NCBI GenBank assembly: GCA_022036555.1 | Contig: CM039123.1 | Location: 10,169,217 to 10,233,216 of the forward strand | DNA length: 64,000 nt | Source: Microstegium vimineum | Lineage: Eukaryota; Streptophyta; Magnoliopsida; Poales; Poaceae | Direction of reading: 5' to 3' | Shown: positions 1 to 12,125 of the stretch, in pieces | How positions within the stretch are numbered: the first letter of the stretch is position 1 | Layout of the letters: every line of letters begins with the position of its first letter | Position numbers and translations under genes: made by a program | Notes under the pieces: generated by a model | Database searches by the model: none | Told to the model about the DNA's origin: nothing | The model's input: only the letters and a program-made list of their open reading frames with translations

Positions 1-130
1 CACTGCGCCGTTTGAATTCAAAATGCGAACCGTTCGGTTTGGACCGGTAACCGGTCAAACCGGTCGGTAACCGCCCGACCGGCCCCCGGCGGTTACCGGA
101 TCCGGTTCGGTAAGGTCAACCCTGGTGGTG
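1..130. repeat. CCGGT-rich palindromic repeat, probable transposon edge
   Basis: The first 120 bases repeat the words GGTTTGGACCGGT, AACCGGTC and CGGTAACCG in both orientations, so the segment is rich in short self-complementary CCGGT/ACCGG units. Such arrays occur at the subterminal ends of some plant DNA transposons, but the window starts inside it and no terminal repeat or target duplication can be seen. The family is unknown. Confidence 0.4.
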
Positions 131-327
131 CCTTGCATTTCTTTTGTTTCGTACTCCGTTACCTAGGCGATCGAAGGCTAGATACACTTGGTTAGTTGTA
201 CGATCGAGGCAATGCGGTAGCGATAATTTATTGGATGCTTTCCTAGGGCAATTGTATTGGGTCTGCTCACCACATCAAAAGTCAACGCCCGTTTGAGCCC
301 ACATGCTAGTGGTGTGGAGTTTGGGAG

Positions 328-570
328 GGCCTGTTTAGTTTTGAAAACTTTAGGGATTTTGGCACTGTACCACTTTCGGCTTTATTTGATAATTATTATC
401 TAACTATGTCGCAACTAGATTTAAAAGATTCGTTTCGGGATTTACAGACAAACTGTGTAATTAGTTATATTTTTTACTTATTTTTAATACTTCATGCATA
501 TGTTTAAAGATTCGATGTGATGAAGAATCTTGAAAACTTTTAGAATCTTGGGGCCAACTAAACAAGGCCT
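328..570. mobile_element. MITE of about 243 bp with GGCCTTGTTTAGTT-type ends
   Basis: The left end reads GGCCTGTTTAGTTTTGAAAA and the right end AACTAAACAAGGCCT, which are inverted repeats of each other with few mismatches. The interior holds 'gatttacagacaaactgtgtaattagtt', split here only by words, a core seen in many short grass MITEs. It has no coding capacity and would be mobilised in trans. The flanking target duplication is not clear. A degenerate relative with the same core words lies near 11420-11535. Confidence 0.65.
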
Positions 571-1331
571 TGGTAGGGATTTAAATTGTAGTACAAACCT
601 TTCCATGTGTTTCTAGAATGACATTTTTTAGGTAGAGGGAATACATAACAATTAATTGTGTTAATGGCTTACTAAAAAAAATAATATGATATTTTATCTA
701 TTCCAAATTATAAGACGTTTTGACATTTTTAAATTCATAGTTTTTACTATGTGTCTAAGTTAAAACAACATATAAGATATTAGAGAACGAGTATAATACA
801 ATATGATTAGCCAAATGTTGCCCCCACCTGTCGTTGCAAGTGAAGGTTTAGATCAATCGAAGATGGATCAGGTCTCGGGCGGAGTTCATTAATTAAGTAC
901 CACTACTGAGAAGATGCATGATTAAGGCTCAATCATCGATGGATAGAACAATCAAATATATATTTGTTGGAGTTGTAGATAGACTATAAAAGTACCATAT
1001 TATAATTTCAGCAGTCAGCAGCTCTTATTCCGGCTGGCTGTTTCCTCTATCTTTGAATAAGTCAATTTAAAAAATTATCTTACACCAAAACTTTTAAGAT
1101 CTGATTGAATTTATATAAAAAAACACTAAGATTTGTGATAACATTAGATACACCATAAACTATATATTTTCATAATATGCTCATTTGATATCACAATTCT
1201 TCTTAATTTCTTTTATAAAATTCGGTTAACATAAAAATTAACTTATGACATGACATCTCTAGTGTAATTGATTTATTTAGGGACGAATGATATAATAACA
1301 GTAGTATCAATATTCTATTAGAGAAAGCAAG
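571..1331. other. AT-rich intergenic sequence
   Basis: No gene was recognised. Positions about 695-800 contain one decayed half of a Stowaway-like inverted repeat (CCAAATTATAAGACGTTTTG). The rest is AT-rich, low-information sequence up to the solo LTR. Confidence 0.4.
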
Positions 1332-4300
1332 TGTCACACCCCAAAATTTTATATTTTGTGTTGTGCTTAGAAAACACTAAATAAAATAAATGATTTCTAT
1401 GTTCATATAAAAAAAAATTCCAAGATTAGTTTGATTTGCACAAATTTAGTATAGGAAAAGTGAATTTATAAACTTTTCTAAATCAATTTGATAGACTTTA
1501 CTTGTTGTGGTGGTTGTTCATTGCTTGTCTTGATGCATGTGAGTGTTTAAAGTTTTTAAAAACACGTTTAGTAAGTCGTTTATCGGTCTCTGACTCGTCT
1601 CTATTTTTTTCTATAATCAAATTCTTGTTCTCGATCTTAATCTTTCGTTTGTACATTCCCAAGATCCTTTGTCTCTTGATCCAAATGATTCCCTAGAGTT
1701 CATAATTCATCAACATGTCTCTAAATTCTTTCCAGGAATTTTTCTGGGTTTTTCCGGATCTTTTTCCTATTTATCTACGATCAAATTCTAATTTATTTTA
1801 GATGCTCCAAAATATCTTTTTATGAGCTTCAAATACTTTAATTAGTTTCGTCATATTCCAAAGTGTCTCCAAGAATGTTTCCATGAACTTTTAGAATTTC
1901 GAAGTATTTTTCGTAGCTTAAGTATCAATTTTGTTTAATTACTCCTTTCATTTCTTTCCTTAAGGTGATGATATATAATATAATATAAAATAATGATCTT
2001 TCGAAGGAAGCAACCAACCGTTCTTTTTATTATTCCTTAATTAATTGGACTTTCTTTTTTTTCCTAGCTCTCTTTCCTGATATGATCGATCTCTCTATCT
2101 AATTTTGGGAGATGCGCACGTCAAGGACTCCATGTCAATCTCCATCACGTCCATCTCCTGTCTATATAAATAGCAAGCCTTGGCCATCGTTTCTTTTCTG
2201 AACCCTAAAACTAAACCATCAGTCATGATCCGTGTGGGTGTTGTATTCTTCATCAACGTCAGACTCCAGAGATCTCGCCTAAACCATTGAAGCTTGATCG
2301 GAAGGGCTTTCTCCCAGAAAGTTCTGCCGATCAAACATGAAGTCATGCACGACGCCACTTTGTCTTCCTCCTCGTCACTCACGTACATGTGGAGTCCGGC
2401 CGCTCGGCCATATGCTGCAGCTCCCATTCTGCGTGAGCAGCAGCAGCTCGTGGTCGCCCCGTCCTGACCCCTCCATGGGCTACTCCACCGCGCCGGGCTG
2501 CACCACCGCAAGCCAGCCACAGGCTGTGGCCGAGGATCCTGCCCCTTCCCTCCATCGCTTGCCAGCAGCAGCACCTTGGCCTCTATACGTGAGAAGGAAG
2601 ACAGACCAAGGTAGAAGAAGAGGTCAATTACAAGTCTGTCATCAATCTTTTAATCTTGGTCGTTTAATCATCGTAACTCTGTTTTAAATCCGTTTCACTC
2701 CGTTCAAGTTACGTTAGATTCATATCGTTGCGCTTTACATCATAGTGTTAAAGTTTTCATGTTGCTTAATTATTAATTTCCGTTAGTTTAAATATTGATT
2801 TAATTAATGTTTATTCAATAACTTGTTAATTAATTAAAAGCAGTTTAAGTTCAATATCTTTTTGCACCATTTAAGTTGTATTAAATTCATGTTGATATGA
2901 CCTTTATGTTAGTGCCGATGTTTTTCATGTTATATGATTTTCCATGTATAGTTAAATATTAGATTGATTAAATATGCTTGCAACTAGTTTTATAATTAAA
3001 ATCAATATATGTTTTATACTCCGATCTTTTGTATAGAAATATTAATATGGTTCTAAAATATTAATTGATTAAATACGCTTGTAACTAGATATATAATTAA
3101 AATTAATATGGCTATTGCACTTCGATGTTTTATATGCTCATAAATTGTAATTTGATTAGTTTAAATATGTATCATATATATTTTGATTACCTGATCTCTA
3201 ATGTTTATTTTCTTTTACAAAGATAAATCTTAACTTGTTTAATAAATTATGTGATAATGCTTATAATTAAAGTATGACTAATTTATCTCGGCTTTTAAGA
3301 TTCAAATGTGATTAATGTGTGATGTTAATATGCTATTAAATTATAATTTTGCCTAGTCTAGATAAGCATGTTAATTTTGAGTCAGATGCCGCACATGAAT
3401 GTTTCTTTTGCTAAGTAAAGTTTAACTTGATCAAAATTATATGGCATTGTTTGTTAATGAAATATGAGTAGTTCTAATCTATTAAATTTAAATCAAGTAT
3501 GATTGTCTTTCTATTATAATAAAGTAATTCTTCGATAGTCGTTTCTTTTAACGATAGTTCTGTTATGGGTGTCTCTTGCGTTCTCTCAACCGTAGAAACG
3601 AGCTCTCTTTTAATAGGTTGTTTTTTTGTGTGTGGTGTATTGTTCTTAGTTGCTTTTTATGTCTTGTTTGTATGTTTATCTATGTGTGGTGTTTGCTATG
3701 AGTAGAACGAGAACCGCTTGTGAGTGCTCAAGATTGAAAGGTGATGACCCGAAGCTGATGGCGTGAGGGTTGCACAAGTGAAAGACAAGTATAGCATGAG
3801 ATTTTCCTTGTTGTCCTATTCACTTTAATGTCATTTAATTCATCTGCATGTGTCTACCTTGATAACCATAGTTATATATCCTAGTTGTATTGATACCCTG
3901 ATTCCTTGTCATCCTATGGTTATGCATTGGGTAGAATTGATGCTAGTGCTCAAGTAATTATGATCATGAACTATAACTTGATTAATAGAATATGCAACGA
4001 GAAATAAAAGATGATTTTTTTTTACCAACATGGAATCTAAAAACTTATCTGTCAGCAAAAGCTGGGACATATAGTACAACCATGAGGGCTACATGGCTCT
4101 GGCTTTAGTTAAGTATGAGGGTCACTCTCTCGCATGTGGCAGTTCACGAAAGTTGCCATTGACGAGCGGTTGCGGGGTACGGCCGGAGTGGCTACCGCTG
4201 CGCGTGTGTACCATCGAGGGGTCCCCGTATACCCCTTGCCCGTGGATCCGTAGTGTCTGTTGTTTGTCAGCGAGCCCCTTTGAAAGACTTCATAGTGAAC

Positions 4301-4981
4301 CCTGCCGACCTTCCTTGGAAGTGGGTCAAGAGGCTGATTCCCTCGGGCGAAAGGGTAAATCACGACTCGTGGGTAAAGTGTACAACCTCTGTAGAGTGTT
4401 AAAAACGGATAAATCAGCCGTGCTCACGGATACGAGCGGCCCGGAAAACTCACAGACTAATGGAAATTAATTGAACATTGATAAATGACCTACTGTGTTT
4501 TTTAATGCTATTCCTTATTCATGTTATCAGTTTCATGTGATTAATTGGGGCATTGCTTATTTGTTGCTACTAATGCTAAAACTATGACTCATTAAAAGCT
4601 AATCGCAGTAAACCAGTGTCAACCTTTTGAGCCTCATGATTCCCATGTCATATTGTTGAGTACGACATGTACTTACGCTTGCTTTACTTTTCAATACTTT
4701 GGATAAAAATCCCGGATGGATAACAGAAGATGGATCTAGTGAGATTTCGAAGAAGTGCTAGGCGTATGCAACCCCCAGTCAACAGTCCATGTGAAGTTGA
4801 AGTTGAAGCCTGAAGAAAAGATTAGTGTTATTCCACTATACTTTGATGTAAGTGTTAATGTATCTATGTTTTCGCTATATAACATTGATTTTGATATTCT
4901 TCTTTTCTGTTGTTGTATGTGTAGACTTCCTGAGCACACATATGGCTAGCCTGGTTTTGTTTTTTAAAACCGAGTGTGACA
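1332..4981. mobile_element. Solo LTR, about 3.65 kb, probably Ty3/gypsy
   Basis: The element begins TGTCACACC and ends GTGTGACA, so its ends are TG...CA with an 8-bp inverted repeat (TGTCACAC/GTGTGACA). It is flanked by a perfect 5-bp direct repeat GCAAG at 1327-1331 and 4982-4986, the expected target duplication of an LTR retrotransposon. No gag, protease, reverse transcriptase or integrase reading frame exists inside, and no second LTR is present, so this looks like a solo LTR left by recombination. Gypsy is suggested by its great length and by LTR-like text such as GTACGACATGTACTTACGC near 4660-4680. The GC-richer patches at 2330-2600 and 4090-4470 give short open frames but no recognisable protein. 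Confidence 0.75.
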
Positions 4982-7059
4982 GCAAGCAACATAGGGTATG
5001 ATTTCATACTGTGGACGATACTAAACTAGAGTTGTTAGCACCTAACGCTCGGCCCATGCATGGTGCGACAGTGACATATTTGATATTTACTACTACTGAC
5101 ATGATAACAGCCATTCTCATTTCTTAATCTGTATAATCAGATTGGCATTTGCTCTGTACTGGTCTAAGAGGAAACATATAAACAAAGTGTGCCGATCTGC
5201 AGGAATAAGATCCATATAACACAAACAAAACAAATCATATCATCACTGTTAACTTATTCTGGTACATTGCATCTAGGACTAAGCAAACTTTGATCGGATG
5301 CTGCATATATATACTCTAACCAGTTTGTTTATTATTACTAGGGAAAGCTATCTTCCACTGAATCAAGTGTTCTCTAGCTTTCCAACGCTCAGTTCACACA
5401 CCGGAGTTCCTCTCTTGATTTTCGTAGGTTAGAGTGCAGGTCGGGAGATCACAAGAGTTTGCTTGTGGGCATAGCATGTACTACTGCAAAAATATTTTTG
5501 GAGGTGCTATTTTTTTCAGGAAACAATTTGACTTTCAAACCGTACTAAGAAATCTCTACTCTATATTACGCCAAAATTTTCTTTACTTAATCCACCCCAC
5601 GGTCATGGCTAAACTAAGTCCAACCAAATTTGTACCAAAGTAATCCAACTCCATACAAATGAAACGGGCTAGATCTCTGCTCAAGCCTTCTTCACTTACT
5701 CATTGAAGATCCTAAGACCAAAATCATGCACATCATTGACATGCTTTCAACTTTTTGCAAAAATTACCCACCTCCCACTAATTATGTTGCGTACCAGTTC
5801 GTTCTTCCCTTCTTTTCCCCCTCGTGTGAGCAAGCGGGCACATGGAGGATGCGGGGATGGCACGAAGCGTCGCGGGGGGAATGTGAACGATGCCGGAAGA
5901 CGTGGGTGAGTGGGTGCTCCGCTTCACGGGCGTGGGTGAGTGCGGCTTCCGCTGCCAGGCGGACAAGCGTGAGCTCCGCTCAACTGACGCTCCATAGAGG
6001 ACGCGACCTTGGCCTCCCGGCAAGACTCGGGCGCGGTATCCACGACTTTGCATGTTGTCCCGCTCCCGAGGCGTCTTCGTGGTGGCATCCAGACCATCGG
6101 TACTTGCTGCTAGGCCTTCTATGGCTCCACACTCAGCAAAGGAGTGAAGATGACAGAGGAGCTCATGAATATGGAGAGCGCTCAAGCTCTACGGCCGCCA
6201 TACGGACATAAGCGTGAGCTTCGCTGCGGCCTCACCCTCTCCTTCCCTGCCGCCGGAAAGCCCCAAGCAAGAGAAGAAATGTCGTGAGAGGAAGAAGAAT
6301 CAGGCCATCAGGATAACAAGCAGGATTCACTCTTGAATATCATTTCATTGCATTGTTGTCTTGTACTTAGACTAGATTGTTTTTAATAATAATCCTCACG
6401 AGCTTTGATAACTATCTTTAGTGTGTGTTCTTGCAACTTTAATAGTTGAGACCAAACCATATGCAATCCCTTATGTCTCATTTATTTAGAAACACACTTG
6501 CTTATAAATTCTTGACTTATATTGAATCAACCTTTAACACAATTGTATTTATATGATCACAACACAGAATATGAGTTCAACATATAATGAGAACCTGAGA
6601 CTATACCTAAATACCAAGTCTCATGAATATTGTTAGTTCCTTAGTCGTGTTGTCATTCAGTCCACCAAAACCCACTTGGAGCCTATATGCACTTTCACGT
6701 GGTGGAGTCATGTTTCTAGCTAGATCTCTATAGACTAGTGGGGAGTCGCTGGCTACGGTATTGTAAACGCTAGGTAGAATGGACGAATGTTGGAAGGGGG
6801 TGTGTGAGGTTGCAAGAAGATGTTTGTATAGGTCATAATATATAGGCTAATTGCCTGATTTTAGCCTCATGTGGGGTCTAAATTAAGAGGGTGTATCTGA
6901 TATTATTGGACAAGATCCTACTATGCTAGGCTTAGGTCTACTGCTCTTGACACACCATACTCATTAGGGATGCACGGTGGGTTTATCCATAAACATGCAA
7001 ATATGTTTAATCATTAAGGCTATTTACTGATTCATGAACAAACCTTCTTGCATCCATTA
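4982..7059. other. Intergenic sequence without recognised gene
   Basis: A GC-rich patch at about 5800-6290 gives overlapping open frames on both strands without any domain or plausible start context, and the remainder is AT-rich. No tRNA, snRNA or coding exon was recognised. Confidence 0.4.
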
Positions 7060-7824
7060 TGAAAGAGAATATAATTGGTGAAATATTGGATATATTGCAT
7101 TGAGCCTCATGAGCTGATTATATAAGGTACATAGGACTAACACCTCTTGTGGCTAAACAATATGATACTATTCCTATTACTCTAACACCCCCCGCAGTCA
7201 CAGCAGGAGCGTTACAGACTGTGAGACTGGAGAAGAAGCTGACAAGCTAACATCCCCCCGCGGTCATAACAGTCGATGCGTCGTGTATGCTGTGGCTGGA
7301 TAAGAAACCCATGAGTCCTCATGCAAGGCGGTAGCCCTTTATGCCGATGTCGAGGTAGCCGAGCGTGAGGGCGCAATAGCCATGGTCAGAGAAGCCGTGC
7401 TGAAGATTGCCGAGATCGACGTAGTTTTGATCGGGTTGCCATGTCAATGGAGCTGCAGGTGTAGGCGCACAAGGGTCGCCATGGTGATGACGGAGACGCG
7501 TCGAGACAGTCATCGTGGAAGGAGGCGATGCCGAAGTTGATGCAGTCAAGGCCGTCGAAGATGTAGACGAAAGGTGACGATGCAATTGAGGCAGACGGGG
7601 CGGGAACGGGAGGGTCGATGTCGAAGTCGATGCAGTCAAGCCACCTGTGCTCCGATGCGCTGGCTGGATTATGATCTAAACCTAGACGAAAGATACCTTG
7701 AAAGAGAATATAATTGATGGAATATTGAATATATTGTATTAGGCCTGATGAGCTGATTATATGGAGTACATAGAACTAACGTCTTCTGTGGTTAGACAAT
7801 ATGGTACTATTTCTATTACTAACA
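7060..7824. mobile_element. TRIM-like small LTR element
   Basis: Two direct repeats of about 127 bp lie at 7060-7187 and 7699-7824. Both start TGAAAGAGAATATAATTG and end CTAACA, so they have TG...CA ends. They diverge at roughly one base in seven or eight. The 511-bp interior has no retrotransposon protein. The flanks are CATTA (7055-7059) and TATTA (7825-7829), a 4-of-5 match to a target duplication. This arrangement fits a terminal-repeat retrotransposon in miniature. No convincing primer-binding site was found just inside the left repeat (CCCCCCGCAGTC), so a plain segmental duplication is the alternative. Confidence 0.5.
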
Positions 7825-9272
7825 TATTACTCATACATTCATGAGTATACTAGCATGCGTGGGTGGGCTGACGCCGCGCCGGCAGAGATGGGAACCTAGG
7901 AAAAAATGTCTACAGCAACAATGCTTAAACAATGTCTAGCTAGTAGGTGAATAGTGATTAACAGTAGCAATGAACAGTGACTATGAAGCATTTAAAATCC
8001 TAGATGAACAATGCTTTCTCTTGGTTGAACAATGTTTTTGACCGTGTTACAGTGCTGAGAATGTAGCACTGTGATGCGTGGCTACAGCGCGGCCATCCAA
8101 CGTTTTATTCGTGGTTAAAGGTTATCTTATTATAATCATATATCTATGTGTAAATTATATATACAACTGGAGATCACCGATGCTTGGTTTTATACTCTCT
8201 TTGTCTTATTAAAAATAATATTTTTTACTTTTTAGTACCGTATTTGTCCATTTACTTTATTCTTTACAAATTATAAAATAATTAAATTATTATTAAAATA
8301 TCTCTAGTGATAAAATAAATCAAAATAAATAAATATTATTATAAAAAAAATTGAATAAGACGAACTATTAAACAAGATAACACGAAATTTAAAACGTCAT
8401 TTTTTATGGAAAGAAGGGAGTATCTTTTTGATAGTATGGTCATCCACTTTTGTCTTATAAAAAACTCATATTAGACTTTATTTAGATGTAGTCGGATTAA
8501 ATGAACCTACATATATGTGTTAAGGTGGGTTGTATTGAAATTTGAACTTAATTTCACCTTAATTTATCCCAATACACATGGATTGAGATAAAATCGACAA
8601 CATTTAAATAAAGCCTTAGATGCGGTAATTCATGGATAAATAAAAGCCGGTAGGACCATAGCATATTTGAGATTTGAGTGTGCGACCAGATCACCGTTGT
8701 TTGCTGTGGAACACGTAGAAATGAAGGGGCTGTATGTGCATTATTTATCATACATAAAGTGGTAAATTGGAGACATGGAAGGTAGAGGGTGCAGCAGCCT
8801 AACCTTTTCTTGTCAGTTACACTACTTTTCGTGATCGCAACGCACAAGATCTCTCTAGTTCATCTTCATATGTATTCTGATCAGGTGCTTCTTTTAGAAA
8901 GGACAGGCGGCTTTTTCTTCTTCTTCTTCACATGGAAGGTTCTCTAGCAGGGAAGCATATGTGCTCCTCTGGTAGCACTGACACATGCACTATCCTGGTC
9001 CACCATTTTATTATGAAATGAATTTCTCTCGCATGGTCTGGCCTCACCACTATGTAACCTGAAAAGAAGGCATGATGTCCACTGGATTGGAATCCTACAG
9101 CTAGAGAACGTCGCCTGAATGTAGAGAAAAAACACACACATGTTTTTATATTAGCAGCTCTTGCTATCCTTGCATGTATAGGTACAAGGTCCTAAGCCTG
9201 TTTGCATATGGATAAAGGATAATATATTGGTCCCACTAAAAAGACAACAAACACAGCTCAGTTGCCTACTAA
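7825..9272. other. Intergenic sequence with nested MITEs
   Basis: AT-rich sequence with a decayed Stowaway-like element at about 8195-8422 (ends TACTCTCTTTGTC... and ...AAAGAAGGGAGTA) and the MITE listed at 8471. Open frames at 8550-9140 have no recognisable content. Confidence 0.4.
8471..8619. mobile_element. MITE of about 150 bp
   Basis: The left end TTAGACTTTATTTAGATG is matched in reverse complement by the right end CATTTAAATAAAGCCTTA. The interior also folds back on itself around GTGTTAAGGTGGG and CACCTTAATTTATCC. No coding capacity. The target duplication was not resolved. Confidence 0.55.
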
Positions 9273-9786
9273 AGGGGCTGTTTGGCTAGGCTGTTTGGAT
9301 TGAAGTATTTTTGGAGGAAAAGTACAGGAAATGCAAAATGGAGGAAAGGAATTTGGAGAGAGCGTTTGGAACGGAGGAAAGATCAATTCCTTTCCTTTAA
9401 AATACTGTTGTCAGCCTATGCTTTCAAAGGAAAATAAACATCCACTCTCACCTCTTGATTTTATTTCCTTCACGAAGTCCGAGATGACCTGCTGCTTACA
9501 AGTCTGGAAGTACTTTATTAGGAAGTACTTTATTAGCGTCTGTTAGCACGGTGTAAGCAGCAGCAAGCCTGCTATTTGCATGTTGAGAAGCATTAACGAG
9601 TCATTCGTGTTTATTTCCTGCGCTATTCCTATGTTGCAAAATCCTGTGTTCCAAACAGAAAATGAGGCCAGTTTTGTTTTCATTCCTGTGTTTTGAAATC
9701 CTATAGTTTTTTAGTTTTTATCCATTCTTGTTCCTGTGTTTTTTCCTGTTCCTTTGTTTTGTCATCCTTCGTTCCAAACAGGCCCT
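9273..9786. mobile_element. Non-autonomous TIR element of about 514 bp
   Basis: The ends AGGGGCTGTTTGG (9273-9285) and CCAAACAGGCCCT (9774-9786) are inverted repeats differing at one base. The flanking sequence gives no clean 8-bp duplication, so the superfamily (hAT is one possibility) is not established. The interior repeats variants of TTCCTGTGTTTTG and related words near the right end. No transposase frame. Confidence 0.5.
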
Positions 9787-10078
9787 AATTAGCTTCCTGC
9801 CAACGTTCGCCACGCCGTTGTGGCGATCCTACCGAACGTGCGGCGAAGAAAATGGCCGCCAAAGCTGTAGCGAGAAAATGAACTAGAAAAGTTGTGGCGG
9901 CAACAAGCTAATTACGAACCAATCGAAGCCTAGAATACTTGTGGCTGCCCCCACCTGTGGCGTGGCGGGTGTTGGCCGGGAGCCAAACAAGCCTTTATTG
10001 TGTCCCATTGCTTGACATGTCACTTTAATCAAATCTGAATTATATATAAGAAAATTGATTTACTATACTTAATAAGTA

Positions 10079-10314
10079 CTTCCTCCATCCCAAAATTATA
10101 AGACGTTTGATTTTTTTTTACCAAGTGTGACAATTCGTCTTGTTCAAAAATTTGTACGAAATAACACTTCTTTTATCGTGACTTGCTTTATTAATAAAAG
10201 TTCTTTAAAAATGACTTAAATTTAGTTGTTTTTATATAATTTTTTTTAAATAAGACAAGTTGTTAAATTTGGAGTAAAAAAAGTCAAATGTTTTATAATT
10301 TGAGATGGAGGAAG
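10079..10314. mobile_element. Stowaway-like MITE, 236 bp
   Basis: The element starts CTTCCTCCATCCCAAAATTA and ends in its reverse complement-like TTTGAGATGGAGGAAG, with a TA dinucleotide immediately outside each end (10077-10078 and 10315-10316). TA target duplication and CTCCCTCC-type ends are the hallmarks of Stowaway (Tc1/mariner-derived) MITEs. Non-coding. Confidence 0.75.
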
Positions 10315-11088
10315 TAAGTAGTAACAGTTTTAGATTAAGCAGTATTGAAATCTGTTACTGTACCAAAGTAGTGGTGCCCGACCGATGCGATATCTGTCCA
10401 TCGTTCAGTCGTGTCATACCTGCGCGTGCGTTCTCTGTCTGTTGCCTTTCGCGCGTGGTACAGTTGTTCTTGTTCGCCACATCGATCGTCATCAGCCGCC
10501 AGCCGCCAGCCGGACAAACATGTATATGAGGTGCGTGTCGGCCGGCAGCTGGCGTTGCGCTTTCACGCTCTCTGGCCTCCTCTCCGCCTCTTGTGGAGCT
10601 GTAGTGGCTGGCCGGCGGGCCGGAGCCGGGACGCCACCTAACAAGGAGTAGCCGAGTACGTAGTAGGTAGTAGTAGATCGGATCACGGCCGCTGGCAGTG
10701 GCCGGCGGCCGGCCGGGCTGGCCATGGCTGCCGAGCGAGTAAAATACTAGGGAAGCTGTGGATTGTGTTCATCGGGCGGCCGCGCACCAGGTCCGATTAT
10801 TCCAGTCGAACCACAGCCAGACATGTACACTCAACTCCTCTTTTGGCCGTCCAATCCGAACCAGCAACCGGAGCATCCGCATCATGGTGTATCTCTTTCT
10901 TCTCATCTCACAAAAAGAAAAGGGTCACCGTGCCGACCCAAGAAAGAGGTGTATTGTCATGCATATACACTGCCTGGATTTTTAGTTGAAAGCTGGCCAA
11001 ATACTCCAGTACTACTAGTAAACAACACGTGCTGCCCAGGACCAAGCAGGTCATGGTGACAAACTAATAATGTATACACTCCTTTCAT
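10315..11088. other. GC-richer intergenic stretch
   Basis: Positions 10370-10740 are clearly richer in G and C than their surroundings and are open in several frames on both strands, which is expected of GC-rich DNA. No domain, splice pattern or start context supports a gene. It might be a decayed promoter or first exon, but nothing in it is recognisable. Confidence 0.35.
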
Positions 11089-12125
11089 CATCTGGTTAGC
11101 AGTCGAGTATTTCTTCTAAATTTATTCGACCAAAGTCATTATCCTACAAGAACCGGTATGCACAAAAGATTGCGCAACACTGCCGACCACTACAGCCCAC
11201 AAAGATGGCGATAGTGAGGCACGGCCCAATGACACCCTGTGCCTTGGACCATCCAAGTAACAGTGCTCTAGACCTCGAACCGGTTCATTTCATTTTCTTT
11301 TCTATATTTTTTCATCACACGAAATCAACACACACACGATTGCCTAAATTTGAGTCAGCAGCTACTAGGATGGGTGACTCATGTCCGGCATGCTTACGGT
11401 GGACCAGTTCAGGAGGTGTCACATCACGATGTTTGGATAATAATTAGAACGACTAAACTTGAGGACTTGAGGTAATCATAAAACTAATTAAAAAAACCAT
11501 AACTAATTTAAAAGACGAATCTATTAAACCTTATTATCCATAATCTGGTTAGCAGTCGAGTATTCCTTCAAATTTAATTGCCAAAGTGGCAAAGTCATTA
11601 TCCTACAAGGACCGATATGCACTAGTAAAAAAAGTTTGCGCATCACTACCGACCTCCTGGCTTTTGTCGAATCTACAGAAGAACCACCATTACGGCCCTG
11701 TCCAACAAAGATGGCGACCGCCAGCCACGGCCCAATAATACGCTGTGCCTTGGACCATTCCAAGTAACAGTGCTCTAGACCTCGAACCCAGTTCTTTCCA
11801 ATCTTTTCTATTAGAGTAAGTGTTATGGTTGGTTGTAAGAAAGCTGAAGTGGAGGAGAAAGAGGAGAGGTGGGCTGTAAGTTTCCAGCCAACCCAGTTAC
11901 AATAACTAAGAAAGTTTGTGAGAAAGATAAGTGGGCCCTATATCCATAGTAAAGAGCAAACCATTATATGAGTGAGCTAAGAGAAGATTATAAGAAATCC
12001 TTACCGACAAGGGTTGACTGTATTATTAGCCTTGCTCTTACACAGAAGACATAAGATTGCGTAAATTTGAGTCAGTAATTTCTAGGATTAGGATGAGCAA
12101 CTCATGCTTACGACGGACCAGAGTT
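11089..12125. repeat. Local segmental duplication (two diverged copies)
   Basis: Copy 1 (about 11089-11405) and copy 2 (about 11543-12125) share ordered blocks: CTGGTTAGCAGTCGAGTATT, AAAGTCATTATCCTACAAG, TGTGCCTTGGACCAT, AACAGTGCTCTAGACCTCGA, TAAATTTGAGTCAG and the final ACGGTGGACCAG/ACGACGGACCAG. Copy 2 is longer because a MITE (about 11812-12050) sits between two of the shared blocks and a further block near 11650-11700 is unmatched. No coding sequence was recognised in either copy. Confidence 0.7.
11812..12050. mobile_element. MITE of about 240 bp inside duplication copy 2
   Basis: The left end TTAGAGTAAGTGTTAT is matched in reverse complement by the right end ATTATTAGCCTTGCTCTTA with a few mismatches. 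The corresponding place in duplication copy 1 lacks this sequence, which gives the insertion independent support as an empty-site comparison. Non-coding. Confidence 0.6.

Noticed and set aside
11000..12000. CRISPR-like or other regular array
   Set aside because: Repeats in the window are irregular, diverged or simple tandem duplications in a plant genome. No regularly spaced identical repeats with unique spacers exist.
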